Source: Stenotrophomonas sp. SY1
GTDB taxonomy: Bacteria; Pseudomonadota; Gammaproteobacteria; Xanthomonadales; Xanthomonadaceae
DNA length: 64,000 bases
NCBI RefSeq assembly: GCF_021202945.1
Contig: NZ_JAJOYR010000002.1
Location: forward strand, 422,112-486,111
Reading direction: 5' to 3'
Positions 27,533 to 35,998 of the stretch are shown one piece after another. The first letter of the stretch is position 1. Each line of letters opens with the position of its first letter. The position numbers were made by a program, and so were the translations under genes. The notes under the pieces are model-generated. The model ran no database searches, had not been told where the DNA came from, and saw only the letters and a list, made by a program, of their open reading frames with translations.

Positions 27533-28054
27533 ATGCGCGTCACCCTGACCATCGCCCTGAGCGGCCTGATCGCCACCGCCCCGGCCGCCTACGCCGCCAG
27601 CCTCGACGTCAACGTCGAAGTGCCCAAGCTCAACGTGGCCGAATACCACCGCCCGTATGTCGCGGTGTGGATCGAAGGCGCTGACCAGAAGGTCGCCGCC
27701 AACCTGTCGGTCTGGTATCAGCTCAAGGACACCGCCGAAGGCCATGGCACCAAGTGGCTGCCGGACCTGCGTCAGTGGTGGCGCAAGAGCGGCCGCACCC
27801 TGCAGGTACCGGTTGACGGCGTCACCGGGCCGACCCGTCCGGTCGGCAAGCACCAGCTCAGCTTCAGCGACCGCCAGCCGCAGCTGCGCGGCCTGGCCGC
27901 CGGCCAGTACACGCTGGTGGTGGAAGCCGCACGCGAAGTCGGTGGCCGCGAACTGGTCAAGATTCCCTTCACCTGGCCGGCGCGCAGCGTCCAGAACGGC
28001 AGTGCCCAGGGCACGTCCGAACTCGGCGCCGTCACCCTGTCCGTCAAGCCCTGA
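27533..28054 (+). CDS. exported DUF2271 protein with flavinylation-like motif
   Basis: 173 residues. Signal peptide MRVTLTIALSGLIATAPAAYA; the mature part has a beta-sandwich-like DUF2271 domain (NVAEYHRPYVAVWIEG, then WYQLKDTAEGHGTKWLPDLRQWW). Residues 95-101, DGVTGPT, resemble the D-x-x-[ST]-G-A-[ST] site on which ApbE attaches FMN in NqrC/RnfG, with Pro in place of Ala, so Thr101 would be the acceptor. An apbE gene lies in the same unit. This makes a covalently flavinylated periplasmic electron carrier the best hypothesis. Confidence 0.8.
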   Translation: MRVTLTIALSGLIATAPAAYAASLDVNVEVPKLNVAEYHRPYVAVWIEGADQKVAANLSVWYQLKDTAEGHGTKWLPDLRQWWRKSGRTLQVPVDGVTGPTRPVGKHQLSFSDRQPQLRGLAAGQYTLVVEAAREVGGRELVKIPFTWPARSVQNGSAQGTSELGAVTLSVKP

Positions 28055-28081
28055 TCCGCACCACGCACTGGAGCTCACCGA

Positions 28082-28888
28082 ATGAAGCGTTCCCTCCTGA
28101 TTGCCGCCGCCATTGCCGCGGCACTCCCGTTCGCCGCCTCCGCCCACAAGGCCTGGCTGCAGCCGTCGCAGACTGTCATTTCCGGTACCAACCCGTGGAT
28201 CACGGTGGACGCGGCCGTTTCCAACGACCTGTTCTACTTCAACCATGTGCCGCTGCGCATCGACAACCTGGTCATCACCGCGCCTGACGGCAGCACCGTG
28301 CAGCCGCAGAACGTGGCCACCGGCAAGTACCGCAGCGTGTTCGACGTCGAACTCACCCAGCAGGGCACCTACCGCCTGGCCAACGTCAATGCCGGCCTGT
28401 CGGCCAACTGGCAGGAAGACGGCAAGCCCAAGCGCTGGCGCGGCAACGCTGCGAGCTTCGCCACCGAAGTGCCGAAGAACGCGCCGGAACTGAAGGTCTC
28501 CGAGACCGCCGGCCGCATCGAAACCTTCGTCACCAACGGTGCTCCGAACGACACCGCGCTCAAGCCGACCGGCAAGGGCCTGGAAATGGTTGCGCTGGCG
28601 CACCCGAACGATCTGGTCGCCGGTGAGCAGGCCACCTTCCGCCTGCTGGTGGACGGCAAGCCGCACGCAGGCCTGGAAGTGGAAATCACCCGCGGTGGCA
28701 CCCGTTACCGCAACGCGCAGGAAGAGATCAAGGTCACCAGCGACGCCAAGGGCGAGTTCTCTGTGACCTGGCCGGAAGCTGGCATGTACTGGCTGGAAAC
28801 CGGCACCGAGGACAACAAGACCTCGGTACCGCAGGCCAACGTGCGTCGCCTGACCTACGTCGCCACGCTGGAAGTGCTGCCGCAGTAA
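28082..28888 (+). CDS. exported DUF4198 protein
   Basis: 268 residues with signal peptide [21 protein letters not shown], followed at once by HKAWLQPS, the His-containing start typical of DUF4198 periplasmic proteins linked to metal uptake. The C-terminal half looks like an immunoglobulin-like beta domain ([22 protein letters not shown] and later [10 protein letters not shown]). It lies 27 bases after the DUF2271 gene. A periplasmic metal- or complex-binding role in the iron unit fits the context; no function is proven from sequence. Confidence 0.82.
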   Translation: MKRSLLIAAAIAAALPFAASAHKAWLQPSQTVISGTNPWITVDAAVSNDLFYFNHVPLRIDNLVITAPDGSTVQPQNVATGKYRSVFDVELTQQGTYRLANVNAGLSANWQEDGKPKRWRGNAASFATEVPKNAPELKVSETAGRIETFVTNGAPNDTALKPTGKGLEMVALAHPNDLVAGEQATFRLLVDGKPHAGLEVEITRGGTRYRNAQEEIKVTSDAKGEFSVTWPEAGMYWLETGTEDNKTSVPQANVRRLTYVATLEVLPQ

Positions 28889-28903
28889 TGTGCCGAAAGC
28901 CCC

Positions 28904-29036
28904 TCTCCCGCACGCGGGTGAGGGGTTGGGGTGAGGGCACCCTGTTGTTGACCAACTTCAGCAAACGCTTCCCCCATCCGCCCCTTCGGGGCACCTTCCC
29001 CCGCACACGGGAGAAGGACAAAAGGCTCCTGCCCGA
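28904..29036. repeat. intergenic repeat between DUF4198 and apbE
   Basis: GC-rich element starting CCCCTCTCCCGC, with GGGTGAGGGGTTGGGGTGAGGG, and closing near CCGCACACGGGAGAAGG. Its ends pair imperfectly. The same core (CCCTCACCCCAACCCCTCTCCCGC or its complement) borders the repeat array at 42.7-43.0 kb. It fills the only large gap inside the PepSY-apbE unit. Confidence 0.7.
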
Positions 29037-29048
29037 TTCCCGACACTG

Positions 29049-30023
29049 ATGTCCCCCAACTCCGACATCGCCGCCCTTGGCGGCCACACCATGGGCACCA
29101 CCTGGAGCGTCAAGCTGGTCGCGCCGCGCAGCCGTGACCTGCATGCGCTGCACGCGGGCATCCAGGGTGAACTCGATCGCGTGGTCGCGCAGATGAGCAC
29201 CTGGGAATCGGACTCGGACATCAGTCGCTACAACCGTGCCGTTGCCGGCCACTGGCAGACGCTTCCCGATGACTTCTGGAACGTGCTCACCGCCGCGCAT
29301 GACATCGCCGAGCGCAGCGACGGTGCATTCGATCCCAGCATCGGCCCGTTGGTCGCGTTGTGGGGCTTCGGTGCGCAGGCCGGCGCGCAGCGCGTACCCG
29401 ATTCTGCAGAAAGAACAGAGGTCGCCAGCCACTGCGGCTGGCAGAAGCTGCAGTTGGATCAACAGGCACAGTCGGCTTTGCAACCCGGCGATTTGCAGCT
29501 GGATCTGTCGGCCATCGCCAAGGGTTATGGCGTCGACCTGGTCAGCCGCTGGCTGCGCCGCAGCGGCATCGAGGCCGCGCTGGTCGAAGTCGGCGGCGAA
29601 CTGCACGGCTACGGGCTCAAGCCCGATGGCCAGCCGTGGCGCGTGCTGGTTGAATCCGCACCGGAAGAAGATGCCGGCGCCGAGTACCCGCCGCGTGTGC
29701 TTGCACTGGATGACCTCGCGGTGGCCACCTCCGGCGACCGCTGGCATCACTACGAACATGATGGTGTTTCCTACAGCCACACCCTGGACCCACGCACGCA
29801 GGCGCCGGTAACGCGCGCCGCCGCCGCAGTCACGGTGATTGATCGCCAAGCGATGCGCGCCGATGCCTGGGCCACCGCACTGACCGTGATGGGCGCCGAA
29901 CAGGGCCTGGCATTCGCCACGCGACATGGGCTGGCCGCACGCTTCGTCTCACGCGGCCCGGACGGCCTGCAGGAAATGATGACACCCACCTTCCAGCAGT
30001 ACCTGGACGCAAACCCGCAATGA
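29049..30023 (+). CDS. apbE: FAD:protein FMN transferase (ApbE family), no signal peptide
   Basis: 324 residues. Transfers FMN from FAD to Ser/Thr of target proteins using Mg2+. Motifs: GHTMGTTWSVK at residue 12, DGAFDPSIGPLVALWGFG, LDLSAIAKGYGVD, EVGGELHGYG, and SYSHTLDPRT with the catalytic histidine, then RADAWATAL. Most bacterial ApbE proteins are exported, but only 11 residues precede the GGHTMGT core here and no signal peptide or lipobox is visible. The frame remains open upstream into the repeat. Either the enzyme acts in the cytoplasm or the exported N-terminus was lost. Overlaps the next gene by four bases (ATGA). Confidence 0.9.
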   Translation: MSPNSDIAALGGHTMGTTWSVKLVAPRSRDLHALHAGIQGELDRVVAQMSTWESDSDISRYNRAVAGHWQTLPDDFWNVLTAAHDIAERSDGAFDPSIGPLVALWGFGAQAGAQRVPDSAERTEVASHCGWQKLQLDQQAQSALQPGDLQLDLSAIAKGYGVDLVSRWLRRSGIEAALVEVGGELHGYGLKPDGQPWRVLVESAPEEDAGAEYPPRVLALDDLAVATSGDRWHHYEHDGVSYSHTLDPRTQAPVTRAAAAVTVIDRQAMRADAWATALTVMGAEQGLAFATRHGLAARFVSRGPDGLQEMMTPTFQQYLDANPQ

Positions 30024-31630
30024 GCTCCAACCGCTCCACACGTGCCCTGCTCGGCAATCTCGGCATGATCGCCGCACTGGCGCTCATCGCTTTCCTGTTG
30101 CTGCGCCTGCATCTGGGCGAGAGCTGGTGGCTGGCCTCGCCGCTGCCGGCGCAATGGTGGAGCGCATTGGTCGCATTCGCCATTTACGCCGCTGCCTGCT
30201 TTGCCTTGTGGTGGCGCGTGCGCCCGCGCAAGGAAGAGGCCACCAAGGATGGTGAACCACCGTTGCTGGTGGTCTGGGCCAGCCAGACCGGCTTTGCTCA
30301 GCAGCTGGCCGAACGCAGCGCGGAAAGCCTGCGTGCCGCCGGCCACAGCACCCGCCTGCGTGCGCTGGACCAGGTGGACACGGCCCTGCTGCAGAACACG
30401 CGCAAAGCCCTGTTCATCGTCAGCACCACCGGCGAAGGCGACCCGCCCGACCACGCCCTTGCCTTCCTCAGCCGGGTGATGCCGCAACCGGCAGCTCTGC
30501 CGCAGCTGCAATACGCCGTGCTCGCGCTGGGCGACCGCACCTACGACCATTACTGCGCCTTCGGCCACCAGCTCGATGACTGGCTGCGCGAACACGCTGC
30601 GCAGGCGCTGTTCGATATCGTCGAAGTCGACAACGCCGATCCGGACGCGCTGCGCCATTGGCAGCAGCTGCTGGGCCAGCTGGGAGGCAATGTGGCCAAC
30701 GTGCCGGACTGGAGCACGCCCGACTACCAGCCGTGGCGGTTGCAGGCACGGCAGGTGCTCAACCCGGGCAGCGTCGGCGGCAAGGTGTTCCACCTCGCCT
30801 TGCAACCCGCCATTGGCGCCCTGCCGTCCTGGCAGGCCGGCGACATCGCCGAGATTGGTCCGCGCCAGTCGCCGGACGCGGTGCTGGACTGGATGCAGGC
30901 ACATGGCATTGATGCGGCCACCGCCTTGCCCGATGGTCGCCCGCTGCGTGACCTGCTTGCCGCCTCGCAGTTGCCCGAACAGACCAACAGCGTTGACGTG
31001 GCTGGGTTGGTCAACACGCTCAAGCCGTTGCCGCATCGCGAATACTCCATCGCTTCGATGCCATCGGAAGGCAGCTTGCAGCTGATGCTGCGCCGACAAC
31101 TGCGCCCGGACGGTAGCCCGGGCCTGGCCAGCGGTTGGCTGTGCGACTACACCGCAAGCGGCGACATGATCGACCTGCGCCTGCGCAGCAACCGCAACTT
31201 CCATCCGCCGGCGGGCGATGCCCCGCTGATCCTGATCGGCAACGGCACCGGCATCGCCGGCCTGCGCGCCCATCTGCGCGCGCGCATCGATATCGGCGCA
31301 CGTCGCAACTGGCTGTTGTTCGGCGAGCGCAACGCCGCCCACGATTTCCACTTCGGCGACGAGTTGCAGAAGTGGCAGCGCGAAGGTTGGATCGAGCATC
31401 TGGATACGGTGTTCAGCCGTGACGATGGTCCGTTCCATTACGTGCAGGACGCGCTCGCCGTGCATGCGCTGCGGTTGCGCGAATGGGTGGAACAAGGCGC
31501 CACCATCCTGGTCTGCGGCAGCCTGCAGGGAATGGCTCCCGCAGTGGATGCGGTGATCATCGGCGCCCTGGGCAGCGAAGCCCACGAAGCCCTGCGCATC
31601 GCCGGGCGCTATCGGCGCGACGTTTACTGA
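30020..31630 (+). CDS. membrane-anchored diflavin reductase (flavodoxin + FAD/NADPH domains)
   Basis: 536 residues. Two N-terminal helices (about 11-31 and 46-67) anchor it; a flavodoxin domain (82-225) has the FMN loops ASQTG and STTGEGDPP. A CysJ-like FAD/NADPH module follows: REYSIASMP for FAD, LILIGNGTGIAGLR for the nucleotide, and CGSLQGMA. The last residues RYRRDVY match the CysJ/sulfite reductase flavoprotein tail, indicating NADPH. It would pass electrons to a membrane partner, most simply the PepSY protein of the same unit. No cysI-like gene is present, so sulfite reduction is unlikely. Confidence 0.88.
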   Translation: MSSNRSTRALLGNLGMIAALALIAFLLLRLHLGESWWLASPLPAQWWSALVAFAIYAAACFALWWRVRPRKEEATKDGEPPLLVVWASQTGFAQQLAERSAESLRAAGHSTRLRALDQVDTALLQNTRKALFIVSTTGEGDPPDHALAFLSRVMPQPAALPQLQYAVLALGDRTYDHYCAFGHQLDDWLREHAAQALFDIVEVDNADPDALRHWQQLLGQLGGNVANVPDWSTPDYQPWRLQARQVLNPGSVGGKVFHLALQPAIGALPSWQAGDIAEIGPRQSPDAVLDWMQAHGIDAATALPDGRPLRDLLAASQLPEQTNSVDVAGLVNTLKPLPHREYSIASMPSEGSLQLMLRRQLRPDGSPGLASGWLCDYTASGDMIDLRLRSNRNFHPPAGDAPLILIGNGTGIAGLRAHLRARIDIGARRNWLLFGERNAAHDFHFGDELQKWQREGWIEHLDTVFSRDDGPFHYVQDALAVHALRLREWVEQGATILVCGSLQGMAPAVDAVIIGALGSEAHEALRIAGRYRRDVY

Positions 31631-31661
31631 ACCCGGCAGGTCCGGCCAATCCAGACAGACC

Positions 31662-32045
31662 TCAAACGTGGGCGATCCATTGCCTCACGATGGCCGTCAG
31701 CGCCTCACTGCCACCGGCCAGCTCCGCTGCGTCATGGAACTCAAGCAACGCGCGGTCCGGGCCCAGCCAGGTCAGCAGCCCTTCCGGATCAACGATCACC
31801 AGGGCGGGCTGCTTTCGCGCCTTTGCGCCCAGATGCAGGATCAACCGCACTGCATCGGGTTTGCGTAGCTGCATCGTGGCGAAGTGCTCGCCCGTGTGAA
31901 AGCTGGGGGCATTCCACTTGACCTGCTCGCCGATGGACGGATCAACCGCCAGCAACAACCTGCGCAGGGCCAGTATCTCCTGCTTCAGCGGATGATCCAG
32001 TGCCGCGATGAACGTCTCCACGGATACCGCGTCTGTCCGCGCCAT
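31662..32045 (-). CDS. DUF1801 (YdhG-like) protein
   Basis: 127 residues. DUF1801 marks: FIAALDHPLKQEILALRRLL, KWNAPSFHTGEHFATMQLRK, and a C-terminal helical end. Small cytoplasmic protein of unknown function, often found alone. Start ATG 32045 is chosen over the longer in-frame extension because the domain begins just after it. Convergent with the diflavin reductase gene. Confidence 0.78.
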   Translation of the reverse strand: MARTDAVSVETFIAALDHPLKQEILALRRLLLAVDPSIGEQVKWNAPSFHTGEHFATMQLRKPDAVRLILHLGAKARKQPALVIVDPEGLLTWLGPDRALLEFHDAAELAGGSEALTAIVRQWIAHV

Positions 32046-32163
32046 GCTCACGCCCCTGTGTGCTGCCAGCCATTGGCAGGTTGCCGTGCATACTGCCATT
32101 CTGCCGCCCTTGGCAAGGCGCCAGCACCGCTCGGTGAGACCTGCGATGGCATGCCGCTCCGCC

Positions 32164-32760
32164 TTATGCGGCAGCGACCGGCGTTACCCGGATCGCCAGC
32201 AGCTCACCGCCGCCGTTCAACGCAAACCGCGTGCGCTCGCCCGCCGCCAGCCACGCCGTATCGCCCGCAGCCATTGCTGGCAGCACATCACCTTCAAACA
32301 CGGCCTGCCCGGCCAGCAAATGAATCGCCCAGGCCGCCTGCGGCTCGGTGAAGAACAGCATGTTGCCGACCAGCGGCCGGTGCAGCAGTTCTGCCTGCAA
32401 GGCATCGCGCCGCCACATCAGGTTGAAGTCCTGGGTGTAGCCATCGACCAGTTCGCCGGTGATTTCGGCTTCACCGGCAAAACGCAGGCGCTGGTACGGC
32501 GGCAACAGGGTTTCGCAGCGGCCATCGGCGAAGCGCAGGCGCAGGCCTTCGCCCTGCAGTAGTACCAGTTCACGTTCGACGCCGGGGAAAGCGGAGAAGG
32601 CCGCATCCTGTTCTATCTCGGCAATCGAGAGCCGCAGCTGCCAGTCGCTCTGTTCGGGCAGGCGCAGGATTTCGCGGGTCCAACCCAGACCGTTGCGCCA
32701 GCGCTCGCGGTGGTAGTCGGCTGAAGGGATGACGCGGGAAGGAGAGTTCAAGAGTTCCAT
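32164..32760 (-). CDS. hutD: HutD-family protein
   Basis: 198 residues, cupin-like HutD family, linked in pseudomonads to fine control of histidine utilisation. Family pattern: WRNGLGWTREI near the N-terminus, WQLRLSIAEIEQDAAFSAFPGVER and GYTQDFNLMWRRD. No other hut genes occur in the window, so the gene is an orphan here. ATG 32760 is preferred; the longer frame upstream enters the intergenic region near a REP element. Confidence 0.82.
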   Translation of the reverse strand: MELLNSPSRVIPSADYHRERWRNGLGWTREILRLPEQSDWQLRLSIAEIEQDAAFSAFPGVERELVLLQGEGLRLRFADGRCETLLPPYQRLRFAGEAEITGELVDGYTQDFNLMWRRDALQAELLHRPLVGNMLFFTEPQAAWAIHLLAGQAVFEGDVLPAMAAGDTAWLAAGERTRFALNGGGELLAIRVTPVAAA

Positions 32761-32796
32761 CGGCGCATGATGCCATTGCCGCGAGACAACGCCCAT

Positions 32797-32925
32797 GCAG
32801 GAGCGGCTTCAGCCGCGAAGCTGGAAACATCTCCACCACCGGAACAACCGCACCCACGCATTCCCGGATGGCGAGCAACATGAGAGCCGCAACTTCATGT
32901 GCTTCGCGGCTGAAGCCGCTCCTAC
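32797..32925. repeat. REPIN B: paired REP palindromes
   Basis: GCAGGAGCGGCTTCAGCCGCGAAGCT and, 129 bp on, the inverted copy ending GCCGCTCCTAC. It is adjacent to the nearly identical REPIN C of the same length. Confidence 0.88.
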
Positions 32926-32942
32926 GACGCCCCGCCATTCCT

Positions 32943-33071
32943 ATAGGAGCGGCTTCAGCCGCGAAACTGGAAACACCCCTACCGCCGGAACGACCGCACC
33001 CACGCATCACCGGATGGCCAGCAGCATGAGAGCCGCAACTACACGTGCTTCGCGGCTGAAGCCGCTCCTAC
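32943..33071. repeat. REPIN C: tandem near-copy of REPIN B
   Basis: Same 129-bp layout as REPIN B with a few substitutions in the interior (both contain GCACCCACGCAT and ATGAGAGCCGCAACT). It ends 12 bases before the stop of the lipoprotein oligomer hydrolase and may protect or end that transcript. Confidence 0.88.
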
Positions 33072-33083
33072 GGGAAACTCCGA

Positions 33084-34916
33084 TTACCTCGGCACCGCCA
33101 GATGCTCGGCGGTCAGCGGCTTGCCCGCTCGCGGCGTGGTGGTGATCACCGCATCGGCCGGCAGCGCCGTGCCGTTGTCCAGACGCGCCTGCACGCGATC
33201 CAGCGCGGCATACACGTAAGGCAGCAACGGCAGGTAGCGCGCGGCGTAGTCAGGCAGGCCGAGGAAGCCGTCGAAGTGCTGCACGTGCTTGACCTGCCAG
33301 TAGCTCACCTCACGGCCTGCTGCCTTGGCCGCAGCGGCATACGGCCTGCTGCTGAACGCCGGCGGGATGAGGCCGTCGTCAGTGCCGTGCACCACCATCA
33401 CCGGCAGGCCCTCGCGTGGCAGCCCGGCGCGGGTAGCCTCGATACCGGCCCGCACGCGCCTTGCATCCTCGCCCTGCCCGTCCCAAAGGCCACGCAGGCA
33501 TTTCAGGCCGGCGTAGGTCAGGTCAGGCAACTGCACTTTGCTGTCCAGCAGGCCGACGCCGGCGCCCGGCGGGATGCCACTGCCATCGGAGATCCAGGCA
33601 GCGCGCTCGGCAACCGTCACCGGACGTGGCGAGAAATCCGGGTTCTGCGCGGCAAAGCTGAAGCCGCACGGATGCTCACCCACGCCATAGCGGCCGTACG
33701 CCGATGCGTACGTTGCAGCGACCGCTCGCCACAGATCAAACCCTGTGGACAAGGCACCTGCACGCAGCGCTTCGTCGGTCCAGCCCTTGCTCAACATCAA
33801 TTCGTACGCCGACTTGGCCTGCGCGGCCGGCGTGCTACCGCTGATCACACCTTCCGCCGCCAGCGTGCCGCAGCGCACCGCCGCGCCCGCCTGCAATGCT
33901 GCGGTCAACGGCGGCTGCGGCAGGTTGCTCATGTGCAGCTGCGCGCACGGCATCAGCAGCGCGGCTTCGGTGCCGTAGTCGTAAAGCGCGCGTGCGCCCG
34001 GGCCGTCGGACAACACGCTCGGTTCGCCCGCAACCACCGCATCCAACCAATCGCCTTCCAGTTCCGCCGCGCGCAGCACCGCGCCGCCGCCGTTGGAAAT
34101 GCCGACGGCGATGATGCGGGTGTTGTCGAAGGTAAACGGCGCCGCCTGCGGATACGCCTGATCCAGCGCCAGCAGCGCGAACTCGGCCGCCTGCTTCACA
34201 TGGCGGCCCCAATCCGCCTCCGGGTTGTCCTTGGAATGGGCGTGCTTGAACGCCACGCCCGATGCATTGATCGGTGCATCGGGCACGAAGGCCAGATCGG
34301 CAACCTCGCCCAGCGTCCCTACCGTGCCATTGGCACGTACGCCCATCTGCGCATCGAGGTCGTAGTAATCGCTGCCGGCGCCCTTGTCGGTGTAGACCAC
34401 CGCGCAGCCCTTGGGCAGGCCCCACGCCGCGGCCACCGATACCGCACCGTAGATGCCACGCGATCCCGACGCCGGGGCCACCAGCACGCAGCGCTTGGCA
34501 AGATCGAAACTGTCCGGCACCTGCGCCAGTACGCGGTGCGGCTGTTTGGCATCGGGCAGGCGCGCGTAGGCCGAGTACTCACGTCCCGGCACACCGGCCA
34601 AGCTGCCGAACAGTTCGCCATAACCACCACCCGGTGCAAGATCGGCGATGCCACGCCAGCTGCCCCACAACGCTCGGCGGCGCAGCTCTTCGACTGTCGG
34701 TGCGTTGGCGTCGGCAAAGGCCGGCGGCGCCATGCTGCGCAGGCCCGCCAGGCCCAGGCCGGCGGTGAGCAGGTCATCCGTGCCGCGGTGTTCGCTGCGC
34801 AGTTCGTTGCTAAACATGGAAGGCTCCACGGACTTGGAAGCTGGGCCACTGGCACAGGACGCCAGGCTCAGTCCGACGAATAGGCCGCAGGCGGCACGCA
34901 ATAGGGATTGGCTCAT
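33084..34916 (-). CDS. lipoprotein 3-hydroxybutyrate oligomer hydrolase
   Basis: 610 residues, paralogue of the gene at the left edge. The N-terminus is a lipoprotein signal (LFVGLSLASCASG, lipobox LASC), so it is membrane-attached. Shared blocks: DDLLTAGLGLAGLR, LWGSWRGIADLAPGGGYGE, YTDKGAGSDYYDLDA, nucleophile GISNGGG, and HGTDDGLIPPAF and VQHFDGFL for the acid and base. Predicted to release 3HB from oligomers. It is divergent from 3HB dehydrogenase with a 115-base shared upstream region, so product and next enzyme are adjacent. Confidence 0.9.
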   Translation of the reverse strand: MSQSLLRAACGLFVGLSLASCASGPASKSVEPSMFSNELRSEHRGTDDLLTAGLGLAGLRSMAPPAFADANAPTVEELRRRALWGSWRGIADLAPGGGYGELFGSLAGVPGREYSAYARLPDAKQPHRVLAQVPDSFDLAKRCVLVAPASGSRGIYGAVSVAAAWGLPKGCAVVYTDKGAGSDYYDLDAQMGVRANGTVGTLGEVADLAFVPDAPINASGVAFKHAHSKDNPEADWGRHVKQAAEFALLALDQAYPQAAPFTFDNTRIIAVGISNGGGAVLRAAELEGDWLDAVVAGEPSVLSDGPGARALYDYGTEAALLMPCAQLHMSNLPQPPLTAALQAGAAVRCGTLAAEGVISGSTPAAQAKSAYELMLSKGWTDEALRAGALSTGFDLWRAVAATYASAYGRYGVGEHPCGFSFAAQNPDFSPRPVTVAERAAWISDGSGIPPGAGVGLLDSKVQLPDLTYAGLKCLRGLWDGQGEDARRVRAGIEATRAGLPREGLPVMVVHGTDDGLIPPAFSSRPYAAAAKAAGREVSYWQVKHVQHFDGFLGLPDYAARYLPLLPYVYAALDRVQARLDNGTALPADAVITTTPRAGKPLTAEHLAVPR

Positions 34917-35031
34917 GGGCGCACCCTAGCAGAGCCCCCCAGCCCGGCTCATCGTACTTTGGTACCACACGCTTTTAGCGCGGCGGCTGCTACGTTTCCC
35001 GCACTTTCCCACGTTTTATGGAGTCCCCCAC

Positions 35032-35829
35032 ATGGACCGCTTTCTGCAAGGCCGCACCGCGCTGGTAACCGGCAGCACTTCCGGCATCGGCCTGGCCATC
35101 GCCCAGGCGCTTTCCGCCGCCGGCGCTCGCGTGGCCATCAACGGCCTGGGTACGCCGGAGCAGATTGGCGACGCACTTCAAAGCGTGACCAATGCCGGCA
35201 GCGAGACGCGTCATTTCGCTGCCGACCTGCGCAAGCCCGCCGAAATCACCACGCTGCTCGAAGCGGTGCAGGCCTGGGGCCAGATCGACATCCTGGTGAA
35301 CTGCGCCGGCATCCAGCACGCCGCGCCGCTGGCCGAACAACCCGCGCAGAAGTGGGACGACATCATCGCCATCAACCTCAGCGCCGCCTTCCACACCATG
35401 CAGCACGCGCTGCCGGGCATGGCCGAACGCGGCTACGGGCGCGTGCTCAACATCGCCTCGGTGCATGGGCTGGTCGCCTCCAAGAACAAGGCGCCGTACG
35501 TGGCCAGCAAGTTCGGCATCGTCGGCCTGAGCAAGGTCGCCGCGTTGGAATACGCTGCGGCAGGCAGCCGTGACAGCGGTGGCGTCACCGTCAACTGCAT
35601 CTGCCCCGGCTGGGTGGAAACCCCGCTGATCGAGCCGCAGATCCAGGCGCACCGCAACGGCGGCCGCCGCGACGACGGCGTACGCGCCCTGCTCGAGGAA
35701 AAGCAGCCAAGCCTGCGCATGTCGCTGCCGGAGGACATCGCGGCGATGGTGGTGTGGCTATGCCGTCGCGAGGCCCACAACATCACCGGCGCGGCCATGC
35801 CGATGGACGGCGCGTGGACGGCGCAATGA
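35032..35829 (+). CDS. hbdH: D-3-hydroxybutyrate dehydrogenase
   Basis: 265-residue SDR that oxidises 3-hydroxybutyrate to acetoacetate with NAD+. Rossmann motif TGSTSGIG (residues 14-21), NNAG-like NCAGIQH, catalytic Ser in NIASVHG and YVASK pair (Tyr/Lys), and the C-terminal WVETPLIEPQI pattern typical of bacterial 3HBDH. ATG 35032 has GGAG upstream (ATGGAGTCCCCCAC). It faces away from the oligomer hydrolase and lies near a CrbR-like regulator gene. Sometimes named bdhA. Confidence 0.9.
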   Translation: MDRFLQGRTALVTGSTSGIGLAIAQALSAAGARVAINGLGTPEQIGDALQSVTNAGSETRHFAADLRKPAEITTLLEAVQAWGQIDILVNCAGIQHAAPLAEQPAQKWDDIIAINLSAAFHTMQHALPGMAERGYGRVLNIASVHGLVASKNKAPYVASKFGIVGLSKVAALEYAAAGSRDSGGVTVNCICPGWVETPLIEPQIQAHRNGGRRDDGVRALLEEKQPSLRMSLPEDIAAMVVWLCRREAHNITGAAMPMDGAWTAQ

Positions 35830-35837
35830 GCAGGAAG

Positions 35838-35960
35838 TGAGTGAGGAGAAGTGAGGAGTGAGTAAGGGCAAACGCCAAAGCCAACACCGGGCTCTCTCGT
35901 TTCTCACTTCTCCTTCCTCACTCCTCGCGTCTCGCCCCCTCCCCCTCACTCCCCGCTCTG
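35838..35960. repeat. imperfect inverted GAGAAGTGAGGAGTGAG repeat
   Basis: Purine-rich stretch GTGAGTGAGGAGAAGTGAGGAGTGAG (35837-35862 region) is mirrored by a pyrimidine-rich TCTCACTTCTCCTTCCTCACTCCTCG about 50 bases on. The two can pair. It lies between hbdH and the response regulator; no gene is seen. Confidence 0.6.
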
Positions 35961-35998
35961 CTACCTTGCACCCACCTGTCATTCACCACCGGCTTCCC

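Noticed and set aside
30020-31630. Sulfite reductase flavoprotein CysJ
   Set aside because: The tail and domains are CysJ-like, but it has two N-terminal membrane helices, lies in an iron unit, and no cysI is present.
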